Assembly: GCA_947561585.1 (NCBI GenBank)
Contig: CANNZV010001476.1
Coordinates: 120,131 to 184,130, forward strand
DNA length: 64,000 bases
From: Caprella mutica
Taxonomy: Eukaryota; Arthropoda; Malacostraca; Amphipoda; Caprellidae
Reading direction: 5' to 3'
A program made the position numbers and the translations under genes. The notes under the pieces are model-generated. The model saw only the letters and a list, made by a program, of their open reading frames with translations, was not told where the DNA came from and ran no database searches. Below, in pieces: positions 33,706 through 44,725 of this stretch; position 1 is the stretch's first letter, and each line of letters starts with the position of its first letter.

Positions 33706-34308
33706 TTGGCTCACCAGAGCCATGTGAATTGGTGTGATAGGAACTCCAGGGACCTACCTGTTCTAGCCTTTCCGGGAGACCTATGCAGCCCTCAGTTAAA
33801 TCTACAAGTGAGATTTAAGACGAGTTCTGTGGCCCCCGACCACACAGTGGAAGATTCGACTGTGGCCTGTTTTACGGATGGCTCTAAGCTTGAATCTGGC
33901 AGAACAGGTGCAGGAGTCCACTTCCCTGGAAGGAATGATACTGACCTAGTTGAATATCTAGGATATCACTCCTCCGTTTTCCAGGCAGATATATTGGCGA
34001 TCACTCTGGCAGCAGAGAAACTGACCAGCATCATTTCCGGAGAACCTGATGTGGAGAGAGTTTTCATATACTCAGATAGCCAAGTGGCAATCAAAGCTGT
34101 GGTTAGTTTGAGGACCAGGAGCCAAACGGTAAACCGATGTGTAAATGCCCTGAACTCTCTGGGGCAGCTGGATGACGTCACTTTTCAGTGGGTTAATGCT
34201 CACGTTGGTACCATTGGTAACGAAACTGCCGACTTCCTAGCTAAGGAAGAAGCTAAGACCTCATGTGAAGGACCCGAACCCTTTCTACCAGTGCCATATA
34301 GTGCATGA
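33706..34308 (+). pseudogene. LINE RNase H domain
   Basis: 200 open codons with CFTDGSKLESG (first Asp), FQADILAI where the usual Glu is Asp, IYSDSQVA (third acidic residue) and GNETADFLAKEEA (fourth). All but the second acidic residue are standard for LINE RNase H. Its presence limits the element to LINE groups that carry RNase H. Confidence 0.8.
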
Positions 34309-34821
34309 AAACGTTCAGTTTACCGGTGGCTTGCGGATAACTCCAGAAGAAGATGGGCCAACCTATTTTCTTTTAGACAGACCAAGAGCTCTTCGAGCAG
34401 CCTCTGGATAGGAGAGGCTGTCTGAGACTCTTGTCGTAGACCCGAAGGAAACTTCGTCTTACCCTGAAAATTTTAACAGGGCACGGAAACTTTGGATCCC
34501 ATCAGGATTACTGGAAAATGGACCAATGACACTTGCCGACGATGTGATCTTGCCCCAGAGACAAGGACTCACATTGTTGAAGAATACCCTTCTTATCACA
34601 GGACTAGGGACTCTACTCTGGATGGATTTCTAACGGACCTCCACAGAATTACCAGGACTAACAGCTTCTCGCATCTTTCTACCTTTATTGAAAGAATTGG
34701 GAGGATGGAGGATTTCAACGACTAGTCTCTAGATCGGTTCAATGTGGATTTAGTACAGATGGGCCCACCTGCAGCCTGAGTGCTCACCCACTTTCACAAC
34801 GGCGAGCGGGGATCCTCTCAT

Positions 34822-35470
34822 TAATAGTACTAGTTCATGATATTGAACATCATCTTTCGCTATAGCACGGTCATCTATTTGTGACTAAATTTCTTCTCGA
34901 TCTAATTTAGTATTCACATGAAGAACTCAATGATCTAATTCTTTCTCCGCTTCTTCATCTGACGTTTGAGGAGCACTTGTTGGTGTTCTGGAAAGAGCGT
35001 CAGGAATTTGATGATCTTTTTCCTTCACCCATCTTGTAGTGAAATTATATCCTGCTATTTTCTCCTTAAGTCTTTGAAGTCTAGGATTCTCCTGTTCATT
35101 AAGCTTCTGGTTATCTAGTATAGCAACTAGTGGTCTATGGTCGGATGCTAATGTGAAGTGATTTAGTCCCAACAGATACGTCTGACATTTTTTCATTGAC
35201 CAGACTTCTGCAAATAATTCTAACTCTATGAAATCATATCTGCTTTCGTTATTAGATAGGAACCTTGAGCCACATTGGACGATGCGTCATTTCTTGTCAT
35301 ATCGTTGCATTAGCGCACATCCCAGTCCATTTATATTTCAAGCATCAGTTTGAAGGACTGTTTCCTTGTTTGGGTCAAACTGATAAAGAATGGGTGGACT
35401 CGAAAAACTTTTCTTCATTTCGTCACCAGTAGTTTGATTATTTTGCGCAGCATTCATCTTAATGGAGACT
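34822..35470 (-). pseudogene. Ty3/Gypsy pol fragment: RT end and RNase H
   Basis: Minus strand: FDPNKETVLQTDA near 35370, WSMKKCQTYLLGLNHFTL then SDHRPLVAIL near 35130-35200, and HQIPDALSRTP near 35000, the ordinary Gypsy RNase H order. Stops occur between blocks. The trailing segment (QIDDRAI) runs to the LINE 3' junction and would lead into the integrase part at 30640. Confidence 0.82.
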
Positions 35471-35785
35471 GTAGTGAAACATTTGTCAAAATATCTCTTT
35501 AATTTGAACATTTACATTACTTCATATTAACGGCATTTACTGTTTAGTAATCTCAAATTAAGAGCAATTCCACAAAATGAGAAGAAAAATTCTAAATTTA
35601 AATCACGAATTAGCTATTAAGTGCTTCTATTGTATGCTATTTTATGAATTAGGTTAGATTCTGACTATATCAAATATGTCAAGTTCCTTTCACTACAATA
35701 TCCTTCCAATAACAATTATTGCAAACGAGAGAGAAAATATTTACGAGTTCACCTGCATTCCTAGGAGCATTGCGATGTAATATTT
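35471..35785. other. unassigned, probably older Gypsy or flank
   Basis: No further reverse transcriptase motifs are readable on the minus strand. Confidence 0.3.
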
Positions 35786-35975
35786 CTATAATGATATCTA
35801 AGAGAAGAATATCTAGAGGAGTTATTATATTATATGTATCATTTTATATAATGATATCTAAGAAAAGAATATCTAGAGGAGTTATTATATTATATGTATC
35901 ATTTTATATAATGATATCTAAGAAAAGAATATCTAGAGGACATATATCATATGTATTATTTTCTGTAATGATATG
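35786..35975. repeat. 60-bp tandem repeat, 3 copies
   Basis: Exact 60-bp period: ATAATGATATCTAAGARAAG ... TTATATTATATGTATCATTT; copies 1 and 2 differ at single positions, the third is truncated and diverged. A 95-codon open frame across it reads 20-residue repeats and is judged non-coding. Confidence 0.92.
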
Positions 35976-35979
35976 GGTG

Positions 35980-37150
35980 ATATCTAAGAGGAAATCATGC
36001 GAATAGTTGTCATAATTACCAATCATCAGATTTTGTCTATTTGGTAATAATCTCTACAAAGCTGTAACAAATTTGCTATGAATTTAACAAGCACATGCAG
36101 GGAAATATGGAGTTTATATAAGATACATTCATGTATATAATTTATCAAAGTATAGTTAAATAATTTCGATAATTTCGAACTGAAGTGATTTAATACAATA
36201 TAGTAACTATACATAGAATAAAATTTCTTACACTATACTGATGTTAAATATGTGAGAAACTAAAATATAACAATCTTAATATCTAGAGAAAAAGACGAAG
36301 AATAAACTGGGTTGCATCAATATATCACGATATTTAGAAGTAAATGTTCCCGTTTTTTCTGTTAGTTCTGATAAAATCCAATTGCAACAGTCAATGAAAA
36401 CTATACTTCAGAACATAGATGTACCATCTATAGTTACATTTACACTGAACATAGGGAGTCGATCATAGCTTCATTAGTTTGCCTTTCCAAACACAAACAG
36501 ATGTGAAAAAGAGGAAAAGATTGGGTCCAAATGAAGCTCTCGCTCACTAAAATACGTTCATTGATTAACTGATTAATGCGTCGAAAATAGATAGAGTGAA
36601 TAGAGATTCTGGTGAAAAGATAGCGATTAGGGGTTAGTTCAGAGTTATCGGACAGTTCCACAAAAAGGCAACTGGGTATTGGATGATAATGTTTTACAGA
36701 ATATGAGAGTTACAATTTAATATTCTGTTGCTCATTGAAGATTATTTTTTTCTCTATTGAATGACGAAAGCATTTTAATTTGTGTCCAGTAAAATGAAGT
36801 TGGTAGAAAATCAAATCCTGCAAAAAAGTCAATAAAAAATGGTTTAAAATTACTTATATGAACTGAATATGTATTATCTATGTATAAGAAAAATGTGAAG
36901 ATAAATTTTTTTTAAATCTGTGAATTTGTGAGAATTCTGTAAAAAATTGTGAAGATAATAGGTTTCTCCTGTCTATCGTTACATTGGCATTCGTGATCAC
37001 TTCAGTGAAGTGGTCAGTCATACAGTCGTAGGACTTTGACATGGTACTGAGTAACCCTCAGCTCTAACCCCATGTTACTTTCCTTTGGGTTACACAAGGA
37101 ATAAGGTATTTACCAGAGCCTCACGCAATTTTGATGAACTGAATAACAAA
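35980..37150. other. intergenic stretch, nothing recognised
   Basis: AT-rich to about 36950; the segment 36960-37150 is less AT-rich but has no readable motif. Confidence 0.35.
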
Positions 37151-37156
37151 ATACAA

Positions 37157-37194
37157 CAGACCTGCTGAAAATCGACAGATTATCAGCAGGTCTG
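37157..37194. repeat. perfect 12-bp hairpin
   Basis: CAGACCTGCTGA, 14-nt loop, TCAGCAGGTCTG. Not followed by a T-run and not part of a visible longer inverted repeat. Confidence 0.6.
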
Positions 37195-37654
37195 GAAGGG
37201 CAATGAGAACAGGAGCAGAATTATGCACAGAGAGTAATGGAGGGTACATGGGAAGGCTCAGTTGCGAAATACGACTCCTTCCAATTGATAATAATGGTTT
37301 TTGTGTGTTTTTAATGATGGCTGTCACGAATCACGACTCCTCATGTGATACGAAACGTAAGACCAACCTAACCTACCTTCAATTGAAAAGCAACAAGCCT
37401 TTCTACACACAGAGAAAGGATTAGTTGAATCAAATCATATTTGATTTGTTTTGACTACATTTTATGGTTTATCTGTGCGCCTACCTACGTGGTGAGTTGC
37501 AGGTACTATTTAATATGAGTTAAATTGACGTTGGTTAAAACAACACATATGTGAGTTGATTATTTTTAATTCCCGATGGTCACAACAACTACCTGTGATA
37601 GTCAAAACTGCTCGTGATGGTTGAACCAATTATATGTAATGGTTAAAACAATTA

Positions 37655-38150
37655 CAGAACAAGGTTACATCAACTACTTGTGTATGTTTCTCCAATCACT
37701 CCTATGTGTTATACCAACTACTCGTATTGGTTATACCAACTGCTTGTGTAGGTTATACCAACTACTCGTGTAAGTTATACCAACTACTCGTGTAGGTTAT
37801 ACCAACTACTCGTGTAGGTTACATTACCTACTCGTATAGGTGATATCAACTACTCATGTAGGTTATATCAACTACTCGGTTAGGTTATATCAACTACTCG
37901 GTTAGGTTATATCAACTACTCGTGTAGGTTATACCCACTGCTTGTGTATGTTATACCAACTACTCGTGTAGGTTATACTAACTACTCGTGTAGGTTATAC
38001 TAACTACTCGTGTAGGTTATACCAACTACTCGTGTAGGTTATACCAACTACTCGTGTAGGTTATACCAACTACTAGTGTAGGTTATACCAACTACTCGTG
38101 TAGGTTATATCATCTTCTCGTGTTGGTTATATCAACTACTTGTAAACTAA
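37655..38150. repeat. 22-bp minisatellite, about 21 copies
   Basis: Unit 'TTATACCAACTACTCGTGTAGG'; edges drift (TTATATCAACTACTCGGTTAGG). Confidence 0.92.
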
Positions 38151-38414
38151 GTAAATGTATATCAACTATTATAGTGTAGGTTGAAATATCGGTCTGGTTA
38201 GCAGTAGCCAGACTTTTTACAAGACTTTTTCAGTCACTATACATATTACTTAATGAATAATAAATTAATGATAAAGCCTTTATCTTCTAAACCATATTTT
38301 AGTGCAATTCATCTTACTCATAGGCACTGATATTGAAATATGCTAATAGAATTACCAAGGTCAAATTGAAAACGAAATATAAACATTTAAGTTTTAGATT
38401 TATTATTTAGAAGT

Positions 38415-38463
38415 TTAATTTGAATTATCGTCACTTTCTTTCACGACTGTAGGTTGCCAATTC
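38415..38463 (-). CDS. terminal exon of an unrecognised gene
   Basis: After TTATTTCAG, one base completes a glutamate codon, then NWQPTVVKESDDNSN and TAA. Phase matches the donor of the exon at 38548-38607. Acidic, polar tail. Confidence 0.5.
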
Positions 38464-38547
38464 CTGAAATAAGAGATTCGTATATTAATATATATTGAAT
38501 AGAAATTCACAGTATCGTTCATATACATTATCAATAACATCACCTAC

Positions 38548-38607
38548 TCTTTTTCCTTTTGTGATGAGATAGCGACAGCTTCGATATTCTTTTCATGTCT
38601 GGAATCC
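38548..38607 (-). CDS. internal exon of the same unrecognised gene
   Basis: Acceptor CTTTTAG, donor GA/GTAGGT, phase 2 to phase 2, 19 codons: DSRHEKNIEAVAISSQKEK. Charged, no known domain. Confidence 0.5.
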
Positions 38608-38687
38608 CTAAAAGCATATGAAAAAGTGAGAGCTAATCATATTGCAAATACATATTTAGAAATCATCTAATATTTTCAAATACTTAC

Positions 38688-38759
38688 TTTGACCTAGCAT
38701 AATTGTTCCTGAACCATTCAAAGGAATTGAAGAGGACTCCGATAGTTAATGACGTTGAT
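38688..38759 (-). CDS. internal exon of the same unrecognised gene
   Basis: Donor AAA/GTAAGT is consensus. Using the acceptor GAAGTAG, the exon has 23 codons (STSLTIGVLFNSFEWFRNNY ...), phase 2 on both sides. Hydrophobic-aromatic start followed by basic residues, which could be the end of a membrane segment. The same frame has stops just upstream of the chosen acceptor. Confidence 0.45.
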
Positions 38760-39039
38760 CTACTTCATCAATTCTTCATGAAGATCTGAAAGTAGATTCA
38801 GAAAATATAGAAAACCATATATTAATAAAGAAATGAAAAGAATTATTAACTGAGAATTCTTTCATATAGGTAATTAAATTATTTATATAAAATGTTAAAC
38901 TAATTATAAATCTTCAGATGCAGTATAAATTTAGCTCTAATAAATTCAATGGATTTTTCTAGCTAATTTTGTTCATTATAAACTCATAATGTAGACTTTA
39001 ATTAAATACCAAGAAAGTATAATATATCAAAAGGCTCAC

Positions 39040-39097
39040 CTCTGGTTGGAGTTCTCCCTGCTAAATCCCTGGATGGAGTTCTCCCAGTCATAGAAAA
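39040..39097 (-). CDS. internal exon of the same unrecognised gene, with internal repeat
   Basis: Acceptor ACCCTAG, donor AGAG/GTGAGC, phase compatible with the next exon. It encodes YDWENSIQGFSRENSNQ; the DNA word GGGAGAACTCCANCCAG is duplicated within the exon. Upstream exons were not found. The four exons together give about 78 residues in a single consistent phase; I do not recognise the protein. Confidence 0.4.
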
Positions 39098-39409
39098 CTA
39101 GGGTCAAGTAGGTAAATTGCGGCACTTTAACTAACTGCGGTTTCTTATCTCAGAAACATTAATAACCATCATGACTTCAAGGCACTCGTGAAATGAATAG
39201 AACCTATCATAAATTGAGCTTAAATTATGATGTTCAACAATTCAGTATATAGCTAAACTAATTTCAGAATGATTTTGACACTCTTAATAGGGTCACAATT
39301 AGAAATTAAAGAACCGAATTTGGCTGTGTAACCCTACCTATAGGTACACCAACTTGTTTTAAAATATATAGATTATCAGACCACTTTACTTAAGATACTA
39401 GGATAAGTT

Positions 39410-39556
39410 CCGAAATATCGGACGGCTCCACATTTTCGGTCGCGTAAGAAAAACTATATTAAATTAACTTTTATTTTAATCAGCTATCAGGTAGCTATAT
39501 ACTATATTTCATACGTGACCGAAAATTTGAAATCGCCTGATAATTTGGAACTTACC
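39410..39556. mobile_element. 147 bp MITE, family GGGTAAGTTCCGAA, copy 1
   Basis: Left GGATAAGTTCCGAAATATCG, right inverted GGGTAAGTTCCAAATTATCA, both continuing into CATTTTCGGTC-like sequence; TA lies outside both ends, suggesting a Tc1/mariner-type target duplication. Confidence 0.75.
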
Positions 39557-39596
39557 CTATTCTGAGGACAGCGCAGTAACTGCCTAGCCTATGTAG

Positions 39597-40031
39597 CAGG
39601 GGTGTAGGTCATAAGCCCCCCCGGTCATGAGCCCCCCGGTCATGAGCCCCCCTGTTTTTAAATCCTTATTTACCTATACTATTTAATCCTTATTGACACT
39701 TTTGTAGTTCATTACTGAATAGACATAAAATTTATGTATATCGGGGGGCGTGCCGCCCCCGAACCCCCCTGCCAGATCATTAAACAATCATGAAGTATGC
39801 AGTACAACAAACTAGCGGATACAACAAACTACATTAGTAACTCTCAGTTAATTCTATCTAAGTAATTCTTCATTTGTTTAACTAGGTAAATAAGGGTGGA
39901 AAAAACAGGGAGGGGGGGCTCGTGACCGGGATGGCTCATGACCTAGGGGGGCTCATGACCAGGGGGGGCTCGTGACCGGGGGGCTCATGACCGGGAGGGC
40001 TCTTGACCGGGGGGGCTCTTGACCGTACCCC
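39597..40031. mobile_element. foldback element FB-2 (CATGAGCCCCCCGGT ends)
   Basis: Left array of GGTCATGAGCCCCCC (about 3 words, 39607-39652); the right array is the inverse, GGGGGGCTCATGACC (about 7 words, 39917-40025). ATGTAG flanks both sides (39591-39596 and 40032-40037), compatible with a 7-bp duplication with one mismatch. Termini AGGGGTGTAGGTC / GGGGTACGGTC resemble those of FB-1. The centre contains about 90 bp shared with the 11.8-12.5 kb foldback. Confidence 0.75.
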
Positions 40032-40469
40032 ATGTAGAAGGTATTGACACTGAAAAAATAAAAACAGCTAGGTAGGTATGATGCTTAAATAAGTTAACAT
40101 ATAATAATTTAGGAAAATTAGTTTGGATATCAGTTTACAAACTGGAAGGCAGTAATCAAAATTTATTATTATAAAAGTTATATACTGATAATCAGCTCTT
40201 CAAATAACTACCTATATAAAGCCACCAAACTATCAATCACGAATATTTTAGAATATTTAGGCAGACATTTATCAATTTATTAATGGAAATAATTAATAAT
40301 CGATCGGCAGCGATAATAATATTAAAGGCATATAACGCTATTGTTTGCACTTAAACTAAAATGGTATTGAGGAGCGTTCACATTCAACACGTAACACACT
40401 TGAAACAAGATTTGAACTGAAAAGTGTTATGCGAATAAATTAGCTTTGAGGAAAGCATAAGTTGCCACT

Positions 40470-41060
40470 TACTCATTTGATTGAACTCACACATAAACTT
40501 AAAAAAAAAGTAGCACTTACTCTCATAGTAAGTTAATTTATACACCAGATAAATAAGATTAACAGTCTTTGTGGGTTACATTATCACACTATGTCATAGT
40601 TGTTTTAACTCACACCTAAACTTACAAAAAAGTAGCGCCAACTCTCATAGTAAGTTAATTCATACACTGCAGAATACATTGGATTAACAGTCTTTGTGGG
40701 TTACTATAACACACTATGTCATAGTTGATTTAACTCGCACCTTAACTTCAAAAAAGTAGCGTCAACTCTCATAGTAAGTTAATTCATACACCAGATACAT
40801 TGAATTGACAATCTTTGTGAGTTACTTCAACACACTATGTCCTAGTTGTTTTAACATATGTTCAAACTCCCAATATGTAACTCCAACTCTCATAGTAAGT
40901 TGATTCAATCCATAAAATGATTTGAATTAACTATGTTTGGTGACACACACGTCATAGTTGTTTTGACACACATGAAAACATGAATATAGTCAAACCAACT
41001 CACGTAATAAATTGATTCAAAGCATAAATTGTTGACCCATTAAATATGAGTAAACTTTTT
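40470..41060. repeat. ~123-bp tandem repeat, 4-5 copies
   Basis: Each unit runs AACTCACAC..AAACTT, AAAAAAGTAGC, CTCTCATAGTAAGTTAATTC, ACAGTCTTTGTGGGTTAC, ACACTATGTCATAGTTG. Divergence rises toward the right. Confidence 0.85.
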
Positions 41061-41074
41061 TCTCTGTGTATGTT

Positions 41075-42386
41075 TATACCATTCAATTTAAGTAAAATTC
41101 AATAAGTACAATTTATTAAATCTTAAAATACAATTAAATATCCTTCATGAAATATTTGAAGCAATCACATGAATAAGTTGGCATAGCTTGCCGCAACTAT
41201 ATGATACAAAAATTGCTTATATATTTATTCTAATTATTATTGAATTCAAATGATTTCATTACTAATACTTTAATGTAAATTAAGAGGAGTCGGATTGTTA
41301 TAATATCGTCTCTATTCAGCTGTGTCAATATAGATCAAGGAGTCGGATCGAATTTTTGTATTTCAAAGGAGTCGTATTTCACAACTGATAGACTAATACT
41401 AATTATTGAATAAAATGCTTGTGAAATTATTAGTGGCATTAATTATAATTTCATGTGCATGTATTTTGTTCCTCCATTATTTTTTTTCTGTGGGATTTTA
41501 TTTTTCACTAAATTTATTGTCATTGATGTATCTTAATTACTCGTTGTCACAAATTGAAATTTAAAACCTAATAGAAAAAAAGATTATCTTTACAATGCAA
41601 TAATTAAATAGAGGCTCTTACAGTTCGAAAAATATTATCACCCAAAAGTCAGGTTGCCTACTTTTAATCACCTTGTATTGTCATTAGGACAGAATTTTGA
41701 TTAGACTGAATAATTCAAACATGTTCTGAATTAATTCAACCTTGTCCTGAATTAATTCAAACATATTCTAACTCATTCAATCATAATCTGATGTATAATC
41801 ATTAATAAGGATTAATTATTAACATCTAACAATATTCGTGAACATAGCTTGATATTATTACGTGAAAAACAACGAAAATATTATAAACAATATAACAATT
41901 TTGTTTAAATGACACAAATTAACTTTGATAGAATTCTATGTTTTACGCTGTGAATTTTAAATGTTGTACTAATTTATATTTTGAATATAATCGTGAATAT
42001 AATATATTTATTTTCACACAAAATTGTTGAGAATAGATCAGTTTTAGTGTAAAAATATTTTAAACGTTTGACTCCAAATTTACATACTACGTGAATTTTA
42101 CAATATATATTCTAAATACAATCAAACATTATTGGTTACAAAATAATAAATTAATGTGGTCTGGTCATATATATTTATTATATTCCATACTATTTGTTCT
42201 GATAGAAAATAATGCAATACTACCCAGACTCATGAAAAGTATCAAAATAGTACGACATAAACCAATATTGTGTATAGAGATTTAAAGATTGTCATATAAA
42301 ATATATTGATTCGAACAGGTGTAACAATAATAATAACCAATTAGATTTAATTAACAAATTTATACATCAAATAGTATAGAAAATAC
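41075..42386. other. AT-rich intergenic stretch
   Basis: No genes supported. Around 41700-41780 a short set of 'AATTCAAACATGTTCTGAATT' words repeats about four times. Confidence 0.35.
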
Positions 42387-42444
42387 GGTAAATTCCTAGT
42401 TAAGTTCGATATCAACCTTAACTATAGGATGGTGACATTAATTT

Positions 42445-42625
42445 GACCGTGACCGGTATTTTGATCCTTGGTAATTTGACCCCCGGTAATTTGATTCCCG
42501 GTAATTTTATTCCTGATGATTTGATCTCCGGGTAATTTGGTTCCCGGTATGTTTACCCTTCGGTATGTTGACCCCCGGTAATTTGACCCCCGGTAATTTG
42601 ATCCCCGGTAATTTGATCCCCTTTT
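42445..42625. repeat. 17-bp word array CCCGGTAATTTGATC
   Basis: About nine imperfect copies of CCCCGGTAATTTGAC/TCC, immediately inside the left arm of the inverted repeat at 42387. The style matches the terminal arrays of FB-1 and FB-2, but no inverted counterpart is seen at the right side. Confidence 0.7.
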
Positions 42626-43050
42626 TTAATTCATAGACGATATTTACTACTTGGACTTATATTATGTTTAATTCGTTGCCGTATTTTCCATTTCTACTAC
42701 TTCATATTATTAATTAATTTTTTTACACATCGTCTAGTAATTGGCCATATTATTCATTTCTTCCAAATATTTTAAATAATAAGTTATACAATATGTACGA
42801 AACTTAGTATCTACAATACAAGAGATGTTTCTGATGAAATTGTACGTAATATTTCATTATTTTGAAATAAATTATTCCACAGTATGAAATAATAATTTAA
42901 CATTTAAAAAAATAAACACAATTGATTAATAGAATAATATATCAAGTAATTTATAATATGTCATTATTATTGCCACTTTTTAGGCCCCCTCTTAGAGTTA
43001 TGATAAACTGCTCTATATAGAGAGAAACTGTTGCAGCGATTGCAGGACGC
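42626..43050. other. AT-rich stretch, nothing recognised
   Basis: No feature supported. Confidence 0.3.
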
Positions 43051-43428
43051 TAACGGTACGGTTACTATGGATGCGTATTCGAGCGATTTTTCGCACTGAC
43101 GATATCGTCAGAACTGATCGTCAGTGCGATGTGGTTACACTGTATGCGATTTCTGTTAGTCCGTATTTTTCTGCCCCATTAATATTGGGGTCTAAAATAT
43201 GTTTATTTGATATAATGTTCTGGAGGAATTAATTCATGTGAGCCTCTGAAATAATAGACGCAACGCTAATTTGATTATTATTTTCACAATTTCACTACAT
43301 ACAATTTTGAAATACCTAAATAGAGAAATGATGTGAATATTTTTCATGTAATTAAATTATTGAAAGATATTCCATTTTATTAAAAATAGAAATTGTACAA
43401 AGTAACAACCAATTCAATCATTTATATA

Positions 43429-44725
43429 CAGGGTGGGGCGTAAGTTTGGAAGCAATTTTTCAAACATTAATATAATTCTTAAAAATAAGTTCCTAAGTAG
43501 GTGATAGGGTTTGAACTATAGTAGAGACACTACATTATGACGTGGCAGTGTTATTTTTTACAAAAATTTAGTCAATTCAAAAATGTCAGACAAAAGAGAA
43601 GCCATTATTGCTCTACACCGTACCGGGAAGTCAGATTCCGTCATTTCAAAGACTCTCTCAATAGCGAGATCGACAGTTTGGAAGTGTGTGAATCGTTTTA
43701 ATGAGAGAGGAGACTTGACTGATCGTCCAAGAAGTGGTAGACCACGCTCACAACGCACCAAACAACTGATAAAATGTGCCCGAGAGAAGATCAGGAGGAA
43801 CCCGAAAAGGTCAATACGATTGTTAGCCAAAACAGCTAATGTGAGTCCCAGAACAATGAGAAGAGTTGTCAAAGAAGACCTAAAGATGTCCTCTTTCACC
43901 CTCCAAAAGAGACAGACTCTGTCAGAAGCTGTAAAGAAAAAGAGATTGGAGAGAAGCAAAGCACTTCTGAGAGAATTTAAGTCTGGCACGGCTGGTGAAA
44001 TTGTTTGGTCTGACGAAAAAATTTTCACAGTGGAAATGGCTCACAACCGGAGGAATGACAGAATAATTGGTAAAAGTGCAAAAGACATCCCATACAACAA
44101 AAAAACTGTCCACAGAACCATGAAACCTGCTTCAGTAATGGTCTGGGCCGCCGTTTCAGAAACTTGGAGATCTCCTTACATTTTTTTGGAACAAGGCGCC
44201 AAAATCAATGCTAAATGTTATATTGAGAATATTTTTACGCCAATGTTGGAGTCAGCTAAGGATCACTTCGGTAATGACACTCTATGGACATTTCAGCAAG
44301 ACGGCGCGACTTCACATACTGCAAATGTCACTCAAAACTGGTGCCATGACCATCTTCCACGGTTTTGGTCCAAAGAAATGTGGCCTCCCTGCTCCCCAGA
44401 TGTTAATCCTATGGACTTTTCGGTATGGTACATTCTTGAATCAAAGGCCTGTGGTAAATTCCATCGCAGTGTGGATGATTTAAAGCGTTCGCTCCAGAGA
44501 TCTTGGAAGGAAATTTCACAAGAACAGTTGCGTGCCGCAGTAGGAGGAGTTCGGTGGAGATTTGAGGCTGTTATTAAAAACAAGGGGGGACATTTTGAAT
44601 AAATTTATGATTTTTGAATTCTTAAAACCCTTATGTAATAATACAAAACTGTAAATTATTAAATATATTTTTCGTTGGATTATAATATGCACTTTCATTT
44701 GCTTCCAAACTTACGCCCCACCCTG
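43429..44725 (+). mobile_element. complete maT-type mariner transposon, 1,297 bp
   Basis: Perfect 27-bp terminal inverted repeats beginning CAGGGTGGGGCGTAAGTTTG, TA at 43427-43428 and 44726-44727, and an uninterrupted transposase frame between them. All features of a recently active Tc1/mariner element are present. It is nested in the element at 43054-45079. Confidence 0.96.
43583..44602 (+). CDS. mariner transposase (maT clade, DD37D), apparently intact
   Basis: Cut-and-paste transposase of the IS630/Tc1/mariner superfamily; it binds the 27-bp ends and moves the element into TA sites. 339 residues, the normal length. N-terminal paired-like helix-turn-helix region at about 1-110 (ISKTLSIARSTVWKCVNRF, then RPRSGRPRS as the GRPR-like hinge). 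Catalytic acidic residues: IVWSDEKIF near 135, FQQDGATSH near 235, and NPMDFSVW; 37 residues separate the second and third aspartates, which fits the DD37D maT group. No stop, frameshift or missing catalytic residue is seen. The start is the first ATG after the left repeat, 154 bp in; the stop TAA is 123 bp before the right end. Whether it is transcribed is unknown. Confidence 0.95.
   Translation: MSDKREAIIALHRTGKSDSVISKTLSIARSTVWKCVNRFNERGDLTDRPRSGRPRSQRTKQLIKCAREKIRRNPKRSIRLLAKTANVSPRTMRRVVKEDLKMSSFTLQKRQTLSEAVKKKRLERSKALLREFKSGTAGEIVWSDEKIFTVEMAHNRRNDRIIGKSAKDIPYNKKTVHRTMKPASVMVWAAVSETWRSPYIFLEQGAKINAKCYIENIFTPMLESAKDHFGNDTLWTFQQDGATSHTANVTQNWCHDHLPRFWSKEMWPPCSPDVNPMDFSVWYILESKACGKFHRSVDDLKRSLQRSWKEISQEQLRAAVGGVRWRFEAVIKNKGGHFE

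Larger units (their letters stand above)
30640..34821 (+). mobile_element. LINE with endonuclease, RT and RNase H (I/R1/LOA-like), decayed
   Basis: Plus-strand non-LTR retrotransposon, 5' truncated. Parts in order: end of the endonuclease domain (NRREVLDLTLAS ... SLSDHRCIRF, 30660-30830); linker continuing after the insertion at 30879-31837; reverse transcriptase (PRAVF-like block near 32600, TPQGGVLSP and AYADDVLLLS near 33000-33100); RNase H (CFTDGS, YSDSQ, GNETADFLAK, 33870-34250); a terminal Cys/His segment TCRRCDLAPETRTH near 34530. Several frameshifts and stops show it is inactive. It lies inside the Ty3/Gypsy element, whose pol resumes at 34822. Confidence 0.88.
37406..41068. mobile_element. 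possible composite element with ends CACACAGAGAAA
   Basis: CACACAGAGAAAGG at the left and TTTTTTCTCTGTG at the right are inverted copies, each next to TA. Sequence just inside both ends shares TTGATTCAA/TAGTTGTTTTAAC words in opposite orientation. The long interior contains other elements and candidate exons, so the two ends may instead belong to separate elements. Confidence 0.35.

Noticed and set aside
37157..37194. Rho-independent-type terminator or microRNA hairpin
   Set aside because: The stem is only 12 bp with a 14-nt loop and no T-run or longer precursor; the eukaryotic context gives no support.
43558..44028. 156-codon minus frame opposite the mariner transposase
   Set aside because: Antisense shadow of the transposase frame.
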